Source of the DNA: Moniliophthora roreri
Lineage: Eukaryota > Basidiomycota > Agaricomycetes > Agaricales > Marasmiaceae
Length of the DNA: 64,000 nt
Reading direction: 5' to 3'
NCBI GenBank assembly: GCA_001466705.2
Contig: LATX02000057.1
Location: forward strand, 124,001 to 188,000
This document shows positions 43,589-55,093 of this stretch, piece by piece. Positions within the stretch are counted from its first letter, which is position 1. The number at the start of each line of letters is the position of its first letter. The notes beneath the pieces are model-generated. The model was not told where the DNA came from. It did no database searches and saw only the letters and a program-made list of their open reading frames with translations. A program made the position numbers and the translations under genes.

Positions 43589-44734
43589 ATCTTGTAGCTG
43601 TGGGAGGGAAAGCGTTGTGGGGAGACGGCAAGGAGCTGCGAGAGTCATGGAGACTGCACCTGCCGACTTTATATCTTTGGCAGTTCCAAGCCCTGAGAGA
43701 TCAGGTCCATCATAATTGCTCTTGGCTAACCCGTATTCAGTCAAGTAACAGCGCAAATTGTAAGGGAACGTAACCGGGGGTTGAGAAATGTATTACAACT
43801 GCCCTGATTTCGTCAAAGAAAGTAATCGAATCTGGTATAGAGTTCTTCCCTGTCTAGAATTTGGAGTAAGCTTTCTTAATCCGTCGCGACGTAACTCGAG
43901 GCAGAGACTGGTTGAGTTGTGGACTGGCGTTGATGCAATGAGGCGGGGTAATACTATTAACAGGAAACGGGGATCGAAACTCGGGCATCGGGCACATAAT
44001 ATGGGGGATTTGAAACGGAAACAGAGACCAACCCCAAGAATCATGCATGGACAGCACCGGGCAATGTCTCATCAGACAAGAGAGCTGTCCAATATGGAAA
44101 AGAGGACAAGCTCACTATGGCCTTTTGTGCTAACTCTGACAAGTAACACCTCACATCCCCGCGATGAATGACAGAATGTTCCCAAAAGGTCAGAACATCA
44201 ATTTTCAATTGGTCATTTGATAGCAAATAAAACGGTCGTCGTTATAGCGCTGCATAGTGTCCCACAAACGCAAATACATCATACTGCAAAGAAGAAAAGG
44301 ACGTGTACCCCGTACCATTCCTACCTTCCACCAGCATAACGAGCATAACATTCTGCCAAGTCTGGCAATCGGTATGGAGTACCCGAAATCAGTATAGCAA
44401 CGGGAGAGTGAGCCATCCAAGAGTTCCGTCCATTCAAAACTCGACGCCCATCGGTCCGCAATGCCCTCCGATGCCCTGCTAGTTGATGCATCGTACGGGG
44501 TCGAATTGCTGCCGTTGAATCCTGATCCATTAGATTTTTCGACGAAGGATGCCATCCTCAAACTTGAAAGCGATCGACTACCCGACCCTTGCTCATAGAT
44601 GCTGTAACCCTGGGGCAAATGAGAAAGTCGTACTGATCTGTCGTACCCTGAACATGTCAAAACAAAACTTGTGGTCCAAGCTTCTGAGCAGATCCAGCAC
44701 CCGGTGGTGTGGCGGTAATGATCATTTCACAAAC
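43589..44734. other. spacer between the two MFS paralogues
   Basis: 1.1 kb holding the paralogue 1 promoter and paralogue 2 3' UTR. A 151-codon minus-strand frame (44205-44660) has no recognisable features and is not called. Confidence 0.3.
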
Positions 44735-47004
44735 TCAGAGTGTGTACAAGAATCCACAACTGCCGTCGGCACCGAGAGCTGCATGTGCTCTGTTATGCCT
44801 CCAAAAGAACACCGTTGTACCACCCAGGAGCATCAAAAGCAACACTTGGAAAGAGATGGTTGCAATCACTCCCGGTAAATACCTGGGGAAATCTGCCTGG
44901 CGAAAGATGGTGGTTGCAATGATCCCTCCCACACCACCAAAGCTAATGATGACAGCGGTAGTCACCGCCCGTTTGGAGTGAGAGACAATGTTGTTTGACG
45001 CCTGTAGAAACAGAAGGAAAAATAAATAAGATGGAGTTCTCCGTGAGCCACGGAAGGGAACGGAGTGAGGTGAACCCACATATGCCAAAATACCAGGAAT
45101 ACAACCAGAGGAGCCAGAATTGCCCAGGAAGAGACCTTGAAAGCAAGGTACTTGTCAGAGAAGCGGTGACAATAAGTTGAACCAACGTCATTTGCGTACC
45201 AAAGTACCTCCACCCTGGTGAGTCGACGAACCCAGTGATAAGAAAGCCCGTAATCGTAATTACTGTTTGTGTAGCAAGAAACCCGGCGCGATGACGATGC
45301 TTATCAGAGAGCCACGCGAAGATGAATACACTTATCGCCTAATCGAACAGGAGTCAGAGAGGAAGAACCAGGGAAGAATCGGCAACTACTGAGAAATCTT
45401 CTCACCGCAAAGACGTAAGGGGGTGCGCTCTGACAGTACCGTTATGTTAGCCCCGTACCCTAATTCATAAAAACGACGGACGCACCAAAAGGAGGGAATG
45501 CTTCACGTCCCAGCCCATACCACTCAAGATAATCGTCACAAACAGTCTACACCCAAATGAGCCTACCAGCTGACCTGGGGAAGAAAGGTAATAGCGCCTT
45601 ACCCAATCGTATACGCCGGAATAGTGGCGCATAAAAACATTGTCCCTGCCCAGATTCCAGTCAATCAGCGCTCGCCGCCATTGAATGACAACTCTGCGTA
45701 CCGAAGACCCAGACCTTCCAGTCCATGAGATGTCCTAAAACCTTGTTAAGCGTTACAGGGTCAGCCAACGCATCGCCTCGATCATCCTCGATGCGACGTA
45801 AAATAAACTCGGTCTCCGTTCTACTCAAGAATTTGTTGGTATCGGGGAAGCCTGGGAGGTAAAAGTACGCAGTGATGCCGAAGAGAATGGTTATGCCTCC
45901 TTCAATGACCTGGATAAGAGTTAAGGTCAATTATTAAGGCGGAAGTGCTAAGATGGACGATGACTTTGGGACTAAACGTACAAAGATCCAGGACCAACCA
46001 GATAATCCCGCTTTTCCTTCAAGTAGACTGAGTGCGTAAGCGAATGTAGCGCTAAATCCACCGGTTAGGATCGAGACAAGGTAGAATGCAGCCAGTCTAA
46101 GGAGCGTTTAAACACCGTTATTCGGATATGAAGGGGTCCAAACACACCGTTTCTGAACTTCGTGGCGCTTGTACCTATCACGATACGGTAACGTGAATGA
46201 CAGCAAATGTTCAGGTTAGTTGGAATTCAGTGTCAAAAAAACCGACGTACCAGGTGCTTATGATGAACACCAATGCAGGAAAAAAACCAGCCTGTCAATT
46301 GTCAATCAACCGAGACTACGAAGGGCAGAACGTAATCGGATCACCTCAAATGCACCAAGTAGAACTCGACAAAACGTCAGATATTCCCAGCTTGGAACAA
46401 ACGCCATAGACAACGAAACAGCTCCCCATGCAACGATACAGCCTGTGAGAAAGGTGCGCGTTCCTATGCGACGGAGAAGGGCGTTACTTGGAAGTTCTCT
46501 ATAGGAGGCAAGGCTCAATGAAAGGAAAGAGAATCACGACAATAGAAAAACGCACAGGAGTGTATACGGCACGAAGTAGACGCAGGATATGATACTATAA
46601 CGGTTTCCTATGGACAACCCCTGCCAGATGTCGCGTCATTGATAACATATAGAGAACAGGAGAGGCAAAAAATGAAACGAACCAGATCCTTCTCCATCCC
46701 CGCGATCCTCGCAACGCCCAAATTCGACCTGTCGATTAATGCGAGCGAGTAGAGTAAGCCTAGGAGTGGGAGCATTCGGAGATCAATGCGACGTCTGCAA
46801 GTAGGTAGATTCAGCACATTTGTCCTTGGTCGTAGATGTACGAGAAACTATTCACAAAACACGCTTTTCATCAACAGTACTTTCACCACCACCACTACCA
46901 GACTCGCGATCGACATCCAGAACGCCAGATGAAGACGAGAACCGCTTATTGTTATCACCTTCCCCGGGAACTACCGTGGATGTCGACGTTGACGCTCGTG
47001 TCAT
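44735..47004 (-). CDS. MFS transporter, anion:cation symporter (Dal5-like) family, paralogue 2
   Basis: Same architecture as the neighbouring carrier. ATG 47004 begins a short Thr/Ser-rich leader (MTRASTSTSTVVPGEG). A GT-AG intron then joins RIDLRMLPLLGLLYSLALID and NLGVARIAGM. Further exons give SNALLRRIGTRTFLTGCIVA, SMAFVPSWEYLTFCRVLLGA, GWSWIF, ITILFGITAYFYLPGFPDTN, ILRRIEDDRGDALADPVTLN, FIFAWLSDKHRHRAGFLATQ, NIVSHSKRAVTTAVIISFGG, and RQADFPRYLPG. It ends CGFLYTL, stop 44735-44737. The tandem, same-strand position and matching loop motifs indicate local duplication; the two have clearly diverged. Confidence 0.88.
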
Positions 47005-47999
47005 TGGAGAGACCGTGTGAAGAGGATGGTGATAGGAGCGAGCGATAACCTCTGCAAGTCAGAGCTTCAGCTCTTTATATATATATATATATAATAACCG
47101 GACACTCCTCGGTTGACGTCGAGAATGGACGTAATATAGGCTAGTAGCACTCATTTTGAGAAAGAAGGTCGTCGAGGTTGATACCGGTGCCCAAAGACGA
47201 TCCTGTGATCGGCGAGTGACTACCGGTTTGAGAAAGGGAAGTTGATATGCCTTGTTGAGAACGCAAAAAGGACCGCCGACCGACTCTGTGGCCATAATGT
47301 ATCGCTTATCGCCCATCGAATCCTAGAAATGTGTTGAGAAAATCGCTTCTGTCGAATTGGAAGGCACACGTACAGGCTCTGGCCTTTGTGAAAACTTCTT
47401 CAGGCCCTTTTCCTCCGACTTGACAACACCCGACCTTCTGAAAGAGGTATTGGGATGCCGTTCTCGTCTTATCTGCAACCGGAAACCATAATGCATTGAG
47501 GGATGCCCGTCGTACTTGCGGTTCCAAAAGTGCGATCTTCCGCTATTGTGCCCTCGAGCCTTGTGCTTTCTGATACTTGGGCGTGTAGCTGAACCATTCG
47601 GAAACGAAATCACCGTGACCAGGAGACAGTTGGACTCGATCCATAAAGAAGGGGTAGTACCATGGTGAGATTTGAGAAAAGGCTAACGCATTGGAGACAT
47701 GCCGTTTGGACGCGCCTAGAATTTGGACACGTCACTTCGCCACATTTCAGTGTCATTCGCTCTATGCTGGTATGTACATATATACATCCAGCCCACGAAT
47801 AAAATAATTGAATCAAACAAAGCATAGAGAAAAGACGTCAGTCCCCGCAGCGCTGATACCTATCCCCAGGATACGGTGGCCTTAGTCTGGTAGCCCTGGT
47901 TAGGTGGTGTTGTAAGCCAAGGATTTTGAATATTGAAAAGCGAGTACCGATATCAACAACAAAGGTACAAATTCACTCGTAAGCGCTCACCTGAACGCC
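47005..47999. other. intergenic region with TA microsatellite
   Basis: Contains the promoter of MFS paralogue 2. Minus-strand frames at 47059-47316, 47306-47527, 47323-47613 and 47610-47825 overlap, but no product was recognised; an unidentified gene in 47290-47830 is possible. Confidence 0.3.
47077..47093. repeat. TA dinucleotide microsatellite
   Basis: About eight TA units about 75 bases upstream of the MFS paralogue 2 start codon (minus strand), so in its promoter or 5' leader. Confidence 0.85.
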
Positions 48000-48868
48000 T
48001 TGATTCCTGGTGAAACTCAAAACGGCTTCAAACATGTCCTTTCGAGCCTTGTCAACTACTCGAGGAAAGTGGGCAACTTGTCGTGTTTGGTATGTCCCAA
48101 TTCAATCATAGATGTTAACTGACCTATAGGAAGCTCTTCTCGTGGTGATGGTGGTAGTGGTGATGGTGTTTATTAAACCCGTACTCTTTGAAGAAGGTGT
48201 CGAGCAAATCAAAACGCTCAGTTCGCACATCGAGGATACCGACACAGGTGTGGTCATTCTGCGTCATAGAGTCAAAAATCGACTAGTTGGACTGGGAAGT
48301 TTGATACTAGTTAGTAATACGGGAGTGGTGAGCAAAAAAAATCAATCTATTTTAGCAGTATCCAGGGTGTATGTCTTGCACTTGGTCTCCGCCCGCGAGG
48401 GCTTGTTAAGTGAAGTGTTTGGCCCTGTAAGAAACGTCGTCACGATGCATTCTTCGTTGTATTCAATATAATCGAACTCACAAAACCACTTGAAGCTTTC
48501 CGTTGGCCTGCCCGAATGATAGCATTGGAAGGGTGCAGGAAACAGGTCCCCTGTCAAGGATGATGTACATCAACTCGGTGTTGGTAGATTCGTATGGTTT
48601 TGCTTCGGTAGCCTCTTTCACGAGTCGAGGTCTTTCTTTGATTGATCTTCATTCACTAAAGCGGATGTGTTCGCGAATGCGAGGATCGTGTTGTGGTGAA
48701 CGAAGTGGCGAATAAGGGCGAGAGAGTCACCAGTACGGAGAAATAGAATGAATAAGGGTGACAAAGAGCGTGGCTGAGAGGCAAGAAAAAGGCACAAGTT
48801 GGGTTGTATTTCTCCAGGTAAAGATACCGAACCTGAGGATCCACTGAGTCCCAGACGGGGAGGTGCAT
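48000..48868 (-). CDS. unrecognised multi-exon protein (partial model)
   Basis: Several minus-strand segments look like exons of one gene: a start MHLPVWDSVDPQVRYLYLE (ATG 48868), then RPRLVKEATEAKPYESTNTE, SFKWFCEFDYIEYNEECIVT, NDHTCVGILDVRTERFDLLD with FFKEYGFNK and a His-rich run, and possibly VAHFPRVVDKARKDMFEAVL. Exact joins and the stop were not settled. No family is recognised. It would be divergent from AUR1, with about 118 bases between start codons. Confidence 0.4.
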
Positions 48869-48986
48869 TGTGGTTCCGGGTCAAAGGCGCTGTCGCCGAA
48901 ATCTCCGTCGTTGATAAGCGCGCAAGAATTTTCTTCTTCGACTCAACGCCGTGACAGCGTGACACATTGCCTTGTACGCCACGACG

Positions 48987-50168
48987 ATGCTGCAAGGACT
49001 TGTGCGGGCCTTTATATCCGCCGTCAACCGCCTCGACAAGTCTCTTTCTCCTCAAAAAACAATTCAAAAACTCTCTCAACACACATTCACTCTCTCAGAT
49101 GGCATCTACATTGTCCACCTCCTCCTCGCCTCATTCTGGCTATACCTCCTACCCCTACACATCCTCTTCAAACTAGCCATCATCTTCCTCTTCACAGTCG
49201 CCCTCCTCATACCTCTCACATCCCAATTCTTCCTCCCAGCCATCCCCGTATTCAGCTATTTACTCGCCTTTTTCTCATCCCGATTCATCCCACCCGAATA
49301 CAGACCTTCCATAAGCGTCGCCCTCCTCCCTACCCTCGAATCCGTTTTATACGGTGCCAACATCTCTGATATCCTCACACGCTACACCCATCCTATCCTC
49401 GACATCCTCGCATGGTTGCCTTATGGTGTATTACACTACACCTTTCCCTTCATCCTCGCCTTCTTTCTTTGGGTGTACAGACCAAAAGAGAGTTTACACC
49501 TCTTTGCTGCCGTATTGGGGTACATGAACCTTTCTGGTGTACTTACTCAACTCGTATTTCCCTGTGCTGCACCGTGGTACGAGTTGGTGTACGGTCTTAC
49601 TCCTGCTACGTATGATTTTAAGGGATCCCCTGGAGGACTCATCCGTATCGACAGGCTGTTTGGGGGTAATGGGTACACAACGGCGTTTACAAATTCTCCT
49701 CTTGTCTTTGGCGCTTTTCCTAGTCTACACAGTGCAACAGCAACCCTGGACGCCTTGTTCTTGTCCCACTTTTTCCCGTGGACGACAAAGTACGCATGGG
49801 GGTACGCAGGGGTGTTGTATTGGAGTACGATGTATTTGACACATCATTATTTGGTGGATGTGGTGGGGGGAGCGTGTTTGGCTGTCGGGTTCTTTTACTG
49901 TTTTCTTCCTGATAGTCTCAAGGGAGACAAGGCTACTTCTGGACCTGGGAGTGTAGGGAGCTCCAGACATGGGAGAAACAAGTATTCGATATATGGGTTG
50001 GAGGCGCCGAGTACGCCGAGGGTAGAGGCAGGGTTAGAGTATGATTTGCCGAGTGAGGATGAGGATGGAGAGGTTGACGTTCGGAAGCCTGCTAGTAAGA
50101 AGGGACATAGACATACAGCGTCGATTGCTAGACTGATTGATTCGAGGGGAGAGAGGGAGGATGCATAG
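48987..50168 (+). CDS. AUR1: inositol phosphorylceramide synthase AUR1
   Basis: Golgi enzyme that transfers phosphoinositol from phosphatidylinositol to ceramide; essential in fungi and the target of aureobasidin A. Uninterrupted 393-codon frame from the first ATG (48987, MLQGLVRAFISAVNRL). N-terminal helices include GIYIVHLLLASFWLYLLPLH. The AUR1/PAP2-like core shows GVLTQLVFPCAAPWYELVYG, RIDRLFGGNGYTTAF, VFGAFPSLHSATAT (catalytic His of the phosphatase-like motif) and TMYLTHHYLVDVVGGACLA (second catalytic His and Asp). An acidic tail (DLPSEDEDGEVD) ends GEREDA. Being a single exon sets it apart from the intron-rich neighbours. It converges on NMA1 with a 129-base gap. Confidence 0.95.
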   Translation: MLQGLVRAFISAVNRLDKSLSPQKTIQKLSQHTFTLSDGIYIVHLLLASFWLYLLPLHILFKLAIIFLFTVALLIPLTSQFFLPAIPVFSYLLAFFSSRFIPPEYRPSISVALLPTLESVLYGANISDILTRYTHPILDILAWLPYGVLHYTFPFILAFFLWVYRPKESLHLFAAVLGYMNLSGVLTQLVFPCAAPWYELVYGLTPATYDFKGSPGGLIRIDRLFGGNGYTTAFTNSPLVFGAFPSLHSATATLDALFLSHFFPWTTKYAWGYAGVLYWSTMYLTHHYLVDVVGGACLAVGFFYCFLPDSLKGDKATSGPGSVGSSRHGRNKYSIYGLEAPSTPRVEAGLEYDLPSEDEDGEVDVRKPASKKGHRHTASIARLIDSRGEREDA

Positions 50169-50297
50169 AAGCGGATGCATAGAGTCACTCCAGTAATTGT
50201 TGTCGCTGTGAATGCATTCACTACTATACCCAGAATTGCCTGCTTGCTATTGCTACACACTAGATATTTTCTAATCATAAATACTGTGATTGGGTCT

Positions 50298-51461
50298 CTA
50301 TGCCTCCTTCTTGGCAGTCGCAGCCTGAGCCGACTCCTTCCTCTCCTTTTCCTTTTCTGCAGCAGTGGCTTCATCAAGATACAACCCATTCCTTTCGATA
50401 TAATCCACAACAGCGGTAGGTAATAGGTATCGCACGGACAGACCTCGCCTAAGGAACAATCGGACCTAGAAAAGCCATGGTCAGAAACGCCTGGGGGGAG
50501 AAAAAAACAGCCTGCTCACCTTGGTACTCGACACATCATTCTGAATCAATTGCGATATAATATGAATATTACTCCTCCACCTCGAAAGCGCATCCGTAGC
50601 AGCTTCGACGTCCGTTCCTGCTCGTTCAATAATAAAACACCCATATCGACTCAAGATATGGTCAAGCTAGCACGCAATTAGCCTTTATATAAGAGAGCAT
50701 CACATTGAACGACTCACATCTTCGTAACTCCACACTCCCGGTTCACTCATCGTACTAATCAAATCACTCCCTGCCAAGAGCATAACGCGAACATTACGCT
50801 GTTCACCATCGGGTGTACGGACACCCCCGCGAAGGGTATTGAGTTCGTATTCAAAGTGGTCTAGGACGACGGCAGTACGTTGATATGATTGGAAAGCTTC
50901 CCATGGATCAATCATGAGCCAAGGAGCATCTTGTGCTGCGAGACGGCACATTGATACACTGCATGACAAAGGTGGTTAGCGTGTGCCGTGTGTGTAGCGT
51001 TATCGTTACCGGCAAGATAGCCGGCTAGATGGCGCCATCAGCAACGAATAGCGGAATGGTGTGAAGATGGAGTATGAAGAGATTTTTTGGGTAACCATGT
51101 CCCCGCTGGCAGAGTGCAGCACGGAACATTGCTGCCAGTATCCAACATCGCATTCTATAGACACTCACCGATGCTCGGCACTCAACAAGCCTGGCTTCCT
51201 GTACATGTCACTGACAGGACTCAAATAACCGCCTACAATCTCGAAATCGGTATTGTGCCTGGCGTAATCTTTGGCCATTTCGAACATGCGGAGGTGGAGG
51301 TAGGTTACGGGGCTGAAGGAACCGCAAGCGACGAGGACGACGGGGGTTTTGGTGGGGTCACGCATGACGAGGGTTAGACGGTCATCGGGGAAGATGTAGT
51401 TGGGTGGGTTTTTAAAGGGTTGTGTAGGGGAATCGGAGGAGGAGGAGGAGGAGGAAGACAT
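50298..51461 (-). CDS. NMA1: nicotinamide/nicotinate mononucleotide adenylyltransferase
   Basis: Joins NMN or NaMN with ATP to form NAD or deamido-NAD. ATG 51461 opens with a run of eight Ser (MSSSSSSSSDSPTQPF). Then VVLVACGSFSPVTYLHLRMF, the GxFxPxTxxH nucleotidyltransferase motif, DFEIVGGYLSPVSDMYRKPG and, across introns, LAAQDAPWLMIDPWEAFQ, RVMLLAGSDLISTMSEPGVW, CFIIERAGTD and ISQLIQNDVSSTKVRLFLRR (the SxTxxR motif). The C-terminus is charged, ending ATAKKEA with a stop at 50298-50300. Four exons or more; about 290 residues, as expected. Confidence 0.93.
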
Positions 51462-51761
51462 GATGTGTCGGAAGGAGTGGAAGGAGCGGGGTGTAGTGGG
51501 AGTAGATGTTAAAAGGTGTGTGGAAATAGATTATATGGCTTTCCGGATCACGTTACTACGCTGTGCGGCTACTGGGTCTTCCAAGCGTCTTTAGTTGGTT
51601 TCGCTTCCGATTCGCTTGCTTGTATTCTGTATTTTACAACAGGGAGTATGACCGCCCGCTTGCACAAACGTGACATTATTAGCGTCTACAGCCCTACCAT
51701 TAGTCTAGTACACTCTTTTGCTCCAATCCTTGCAAATAATGAAGATGTAAACCCATGCCCC

Positions 51762-53885
51762 ATGTCAAAACGATCTCCATCCACCTCGGATTCAGAATCA
51801 GCACCATCTCGCAAGAGAAAAAGATCCGTCTCTCCCCAATCGGATTCAGTCCGTCTATACATCGTAGACGCAAAATTAGACCCATCAGACATCCATCAAC
51901 TCGTCTCTCTCGTCGAAGACAGTCATACACAACTAGACATCTGTATCTGTCCCCAAGTTGAAGACGCAGATGTCATCATCACCGCAGTGCGTATGAGAAA
52001 ACGCCTCGAGAGGCACTTGGGTTGGGATTTAGCGGTATGCCATCAACTTGATCCTTCAAGACTCTTTCTAATACCATACACACTAGAAACAAAAAGCAAT
52101 TGTAACTCCTCAATGGCTCAAAGACTCTATCACGCAAAACAAGTTTTTACCATGTGGTCAATACGCTGCCTTGGGTGAATTGCATGACGAGACGGAGAAA
52201 CATTGTCCTGAAGACGTTTGCTCAAATACGGAAGAGTGCACACACACCAAGCACTCTTCCTCACCACCACCAAGACACCTATCACCATCAACCACTCAAA
52301 TCACTCACAGACACCGCTATGCGTGCATGCGCCACTCACCTCTCATATGTCACAATCAAGATTTAGTCAACGAATTTGCTGTTCTCTACCGTCATCGCGA
52401 TTTGGAAGGTTGGGAGATACGCGCTTTGAGCTATGAGAGGACCATTGCAGTGCGTTCGCTTACGCTAGCTATTTCCTAGTCTAATGTGTATTATACAGGC
52501 ACTCAAAGGTTCGCTGTTAATTTGACATTCCAAAGGAAAAACGCGTTCTTAGCGACTGAATAGCCTATCCAAGGGTTATAACCAATGAAAATGTCGACGA
52601 TGTCGCAAAGCTCCCTTTTATAGGGGAAAAGGCTCTTTTCAAGGTATCTACACGCACTCTCATTCGTTCTCTGGCTCACTTGGTCTCGATCAAGGTCAAA
52701 GAATACCTTCGTATAGGCCACATACCTGAAGCTCGTAAGCACCCCATGCTGCAACCACCTCACCTCGCTAACCGCCCACCAGGAACAATCCTCACCTCCC
52801 AACGGTACCAATCCCTCACTGCATTCACATCCATACACGGTATCGGCCCAGCCACAGCTCGAAAACTCTACTCTATGAACCTCCGTACACTCGAAGATTT
52901 AGACGCGTATTACGACGTCCATTCTCCCTCCACTTCCACTTCTACTTCCAAAGACTTCCCACTCCTAACAACCCAAGTCGCCCTCGTCCTCCGAAACGAC
53001 CTATCTCAAAAAATTCCTCGAGAAGAGGTAGAAGCTATGCGTGACATCGTTATGGACGAGTTGGGTAAGATAAAGAAGGGATGTGTATGTACGATTACCG
53101 GGGGGTGAGTCGAGCTACGCTTCTTTTTTCTTTTTCCTTTCCACGACTAACACGACCGATGTAGATACAGGAGAGGAAAACAAGAAAGTAACGATGTGGA
53201 TATTGTTCTTACACATCCAGACCTCGATTCGGGAAAAGGCGAGGTCAAGGCATTGGCTGAAAAGCTTCTCAAGAGATTGTATGAACAAGGTACACGTCTA
53301 TCTTTTTGTGCATTTTTCTTCTTGCTAACGCGTAACGGTAGGCTTAATCACACACGTCACGCGTACGTCCAAGCTCATGTTATATATCAATACTCCGCAC
53401 CAAAGATACTGAAAAAAACTGCATAAAAAAGATCTTTCGAGTTTCCGTGACCCCAACAAACTCAGAACATCCCACCGAAACTCGATCGAAAAAGCATTAA
53501 CCGTGTTTCGTCACGGAAAATCACGAAGGCTGGACCTGATATTCGCAGCGCCAGAGGCATACTGGAGTACCGTCGTTGGTTGGTGCGTATGCGTCCCCTT
53601 GTCTCCTTTTAACGGTTACTTGAAAGAAATCGGGCGTAGGACCGGCTCAAAACTCTTTGAGCGCGATTTACGGTTATGGGCTAAACAAGAACATGGGATG
53701 AAATTCGATAGTGAAGGAATGTACGTGCTCCTCTTTCTTTCTTTCCTTCTCTTCGCTAAAATCCAAGGCCCCGTAGAACCCGTCTACACGATTCGAAGCA
53801 ATTCTTCCCTAAAAGCGAATACGAGGTGTTTAGGTTTTTGGGGTTGGAGTGGATTGATCCTGAATGGAGGAATGCAGACGTTTGA
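51762..53885 (+). CDS. POL4: family X DNA polymerase (Pol4 / lambda-mu type)
   Basis: Gap-filling polymerase for end joining and base-excision repair. The N-terminus (MSKRSPSTSDSESAPSRKRK) has a basic nuclear-signal-like patch followed by SVRLYIVDAKL, possibly a diverged BRCT start. The 8-kDa region includes ITNENVDDVAKLPFIGEKAL and SLTAFTSIHGIGPATARKLY (helix-hairpin-helix). The palm has GGYRRGKQESNDVDIVLTHP, with the D-x-D metal pair, and RRLDLIFAAPEAYWSTVVGW, with the third Asp. The thumb gives TGSKLFERDLRLWAKQEHGM; the last intron restores GITRLHDSKQFFPKSEYEVF before LGLEWIDPEWRNADV and a stop at 53883-53885. An in-frame upstream ATG exists at 51648. Confidence 0.92.
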
Positions 53886-55093
53886 AGTTGGGATTTTACA
53901 GCTTCAGCTTTGGCTTTGGGTGGAAGACTTCCTTTTTTTTTTTTTTTTTGCCAACGGAAGACTCAGCAGAACAAGATGTACTATTCGATTCACTTTTAAG
54001 GCGCGTTGGGGACACAACTACTACTAGGACAGTTTCGGATTTCATCTTTTGATCCATTTTACACAACTAGCTATAGGACGGCTCCGGATCTTTATGGTCG
54101 GCGTGTGGGCGGGCGGGGAGAAATACACTCGTACTCTCCCGCCTATTCAGCTCACTTGAACTGCAACAGTTCGCCTTGAGAGGTTATTTAGTCTTTTTGG
54201 TTTACAAAACCAGGACGGCTTCGTATTTCTTCTGATCTTACTATACGAACTGAATTCTCCCTTATACACGGTCCTCACGCATACCATACACGTACGAAGG
54301 ATTGTCACGATCCCTAGGATCGGAACCTTGATCGAGTTTTCGCATTGCAATTGGTTTTAAACATTTTTGCGAATGAACGGAATATACAGTAAGGCTCGGG
54401 CTGATTATCGAACGTGCTGTTCAAGCAAGACTTGCCGCTGTCATTCAAAATTGGTTTGCGGCTTCTTGTAAGTTGTGCTTGTCCTTTTCGAATCAGAAGC
54501 GGAATCTGGATAAGGACCATGGTAGGCTTATCATGATCCCGTTTGTGATGCAGAGGCCGCTGCAGAGCACAAGCACCCGAATCTACAACGTACAGGCAGG
54601 CCTAGGTAGGAGAAGGGTATACCAAGCTTGAAGCCCCACAAGATGGTGGCGAATCTTTGTACTCTGGTATCAACATAGTCACTGAATCCGCTTTTGCCAA
54701 ATGTGGAGCGTTCTTTATATAAGATCCACGATACAAGTCAATCAGTGCAAACGAATTGTGCCTTTTTATCAAATCGACTCGATATGTTAGTGACGGCCGT
54801 AGTTTGGCAGACAGCATCTGACTCGTTCGAGCACGGCGGACTTTGTTGTGCAAAAAAGAGGTGTGAAAAGGAACTCGTTTCCGTTTCCAAGTATACACTG
54901 TTCACAAACATACAAATACTCACTCGGTAGCATTCTTTACCATCTCCAACGTATCATCATCATCATCCCACAATTTATCCAAAATCTTCAACCCCCTCCT
55001 CGCCATCCCAGCGTCTCGGTTCCGATACACCGAGTCGATATGCCTAACATCCTCAGGGCTGACAAGCCACCTCTTCTCCTCCGCCAAAAACTC
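53886..55093. other. intergenic region, no gene recognised
   Basis: 1.2 kb between the polymerase stop and the LRR gene stop, with a T-run at 53933-53949. Short overlapping frames only. Confidence 0.3.

Noticed and set aside
44205..44660. 151-codon minus-strand frame between the MFS genes
   Set aside because: No motif, no splice context and sits in the 3' UTR/promoter spacer.
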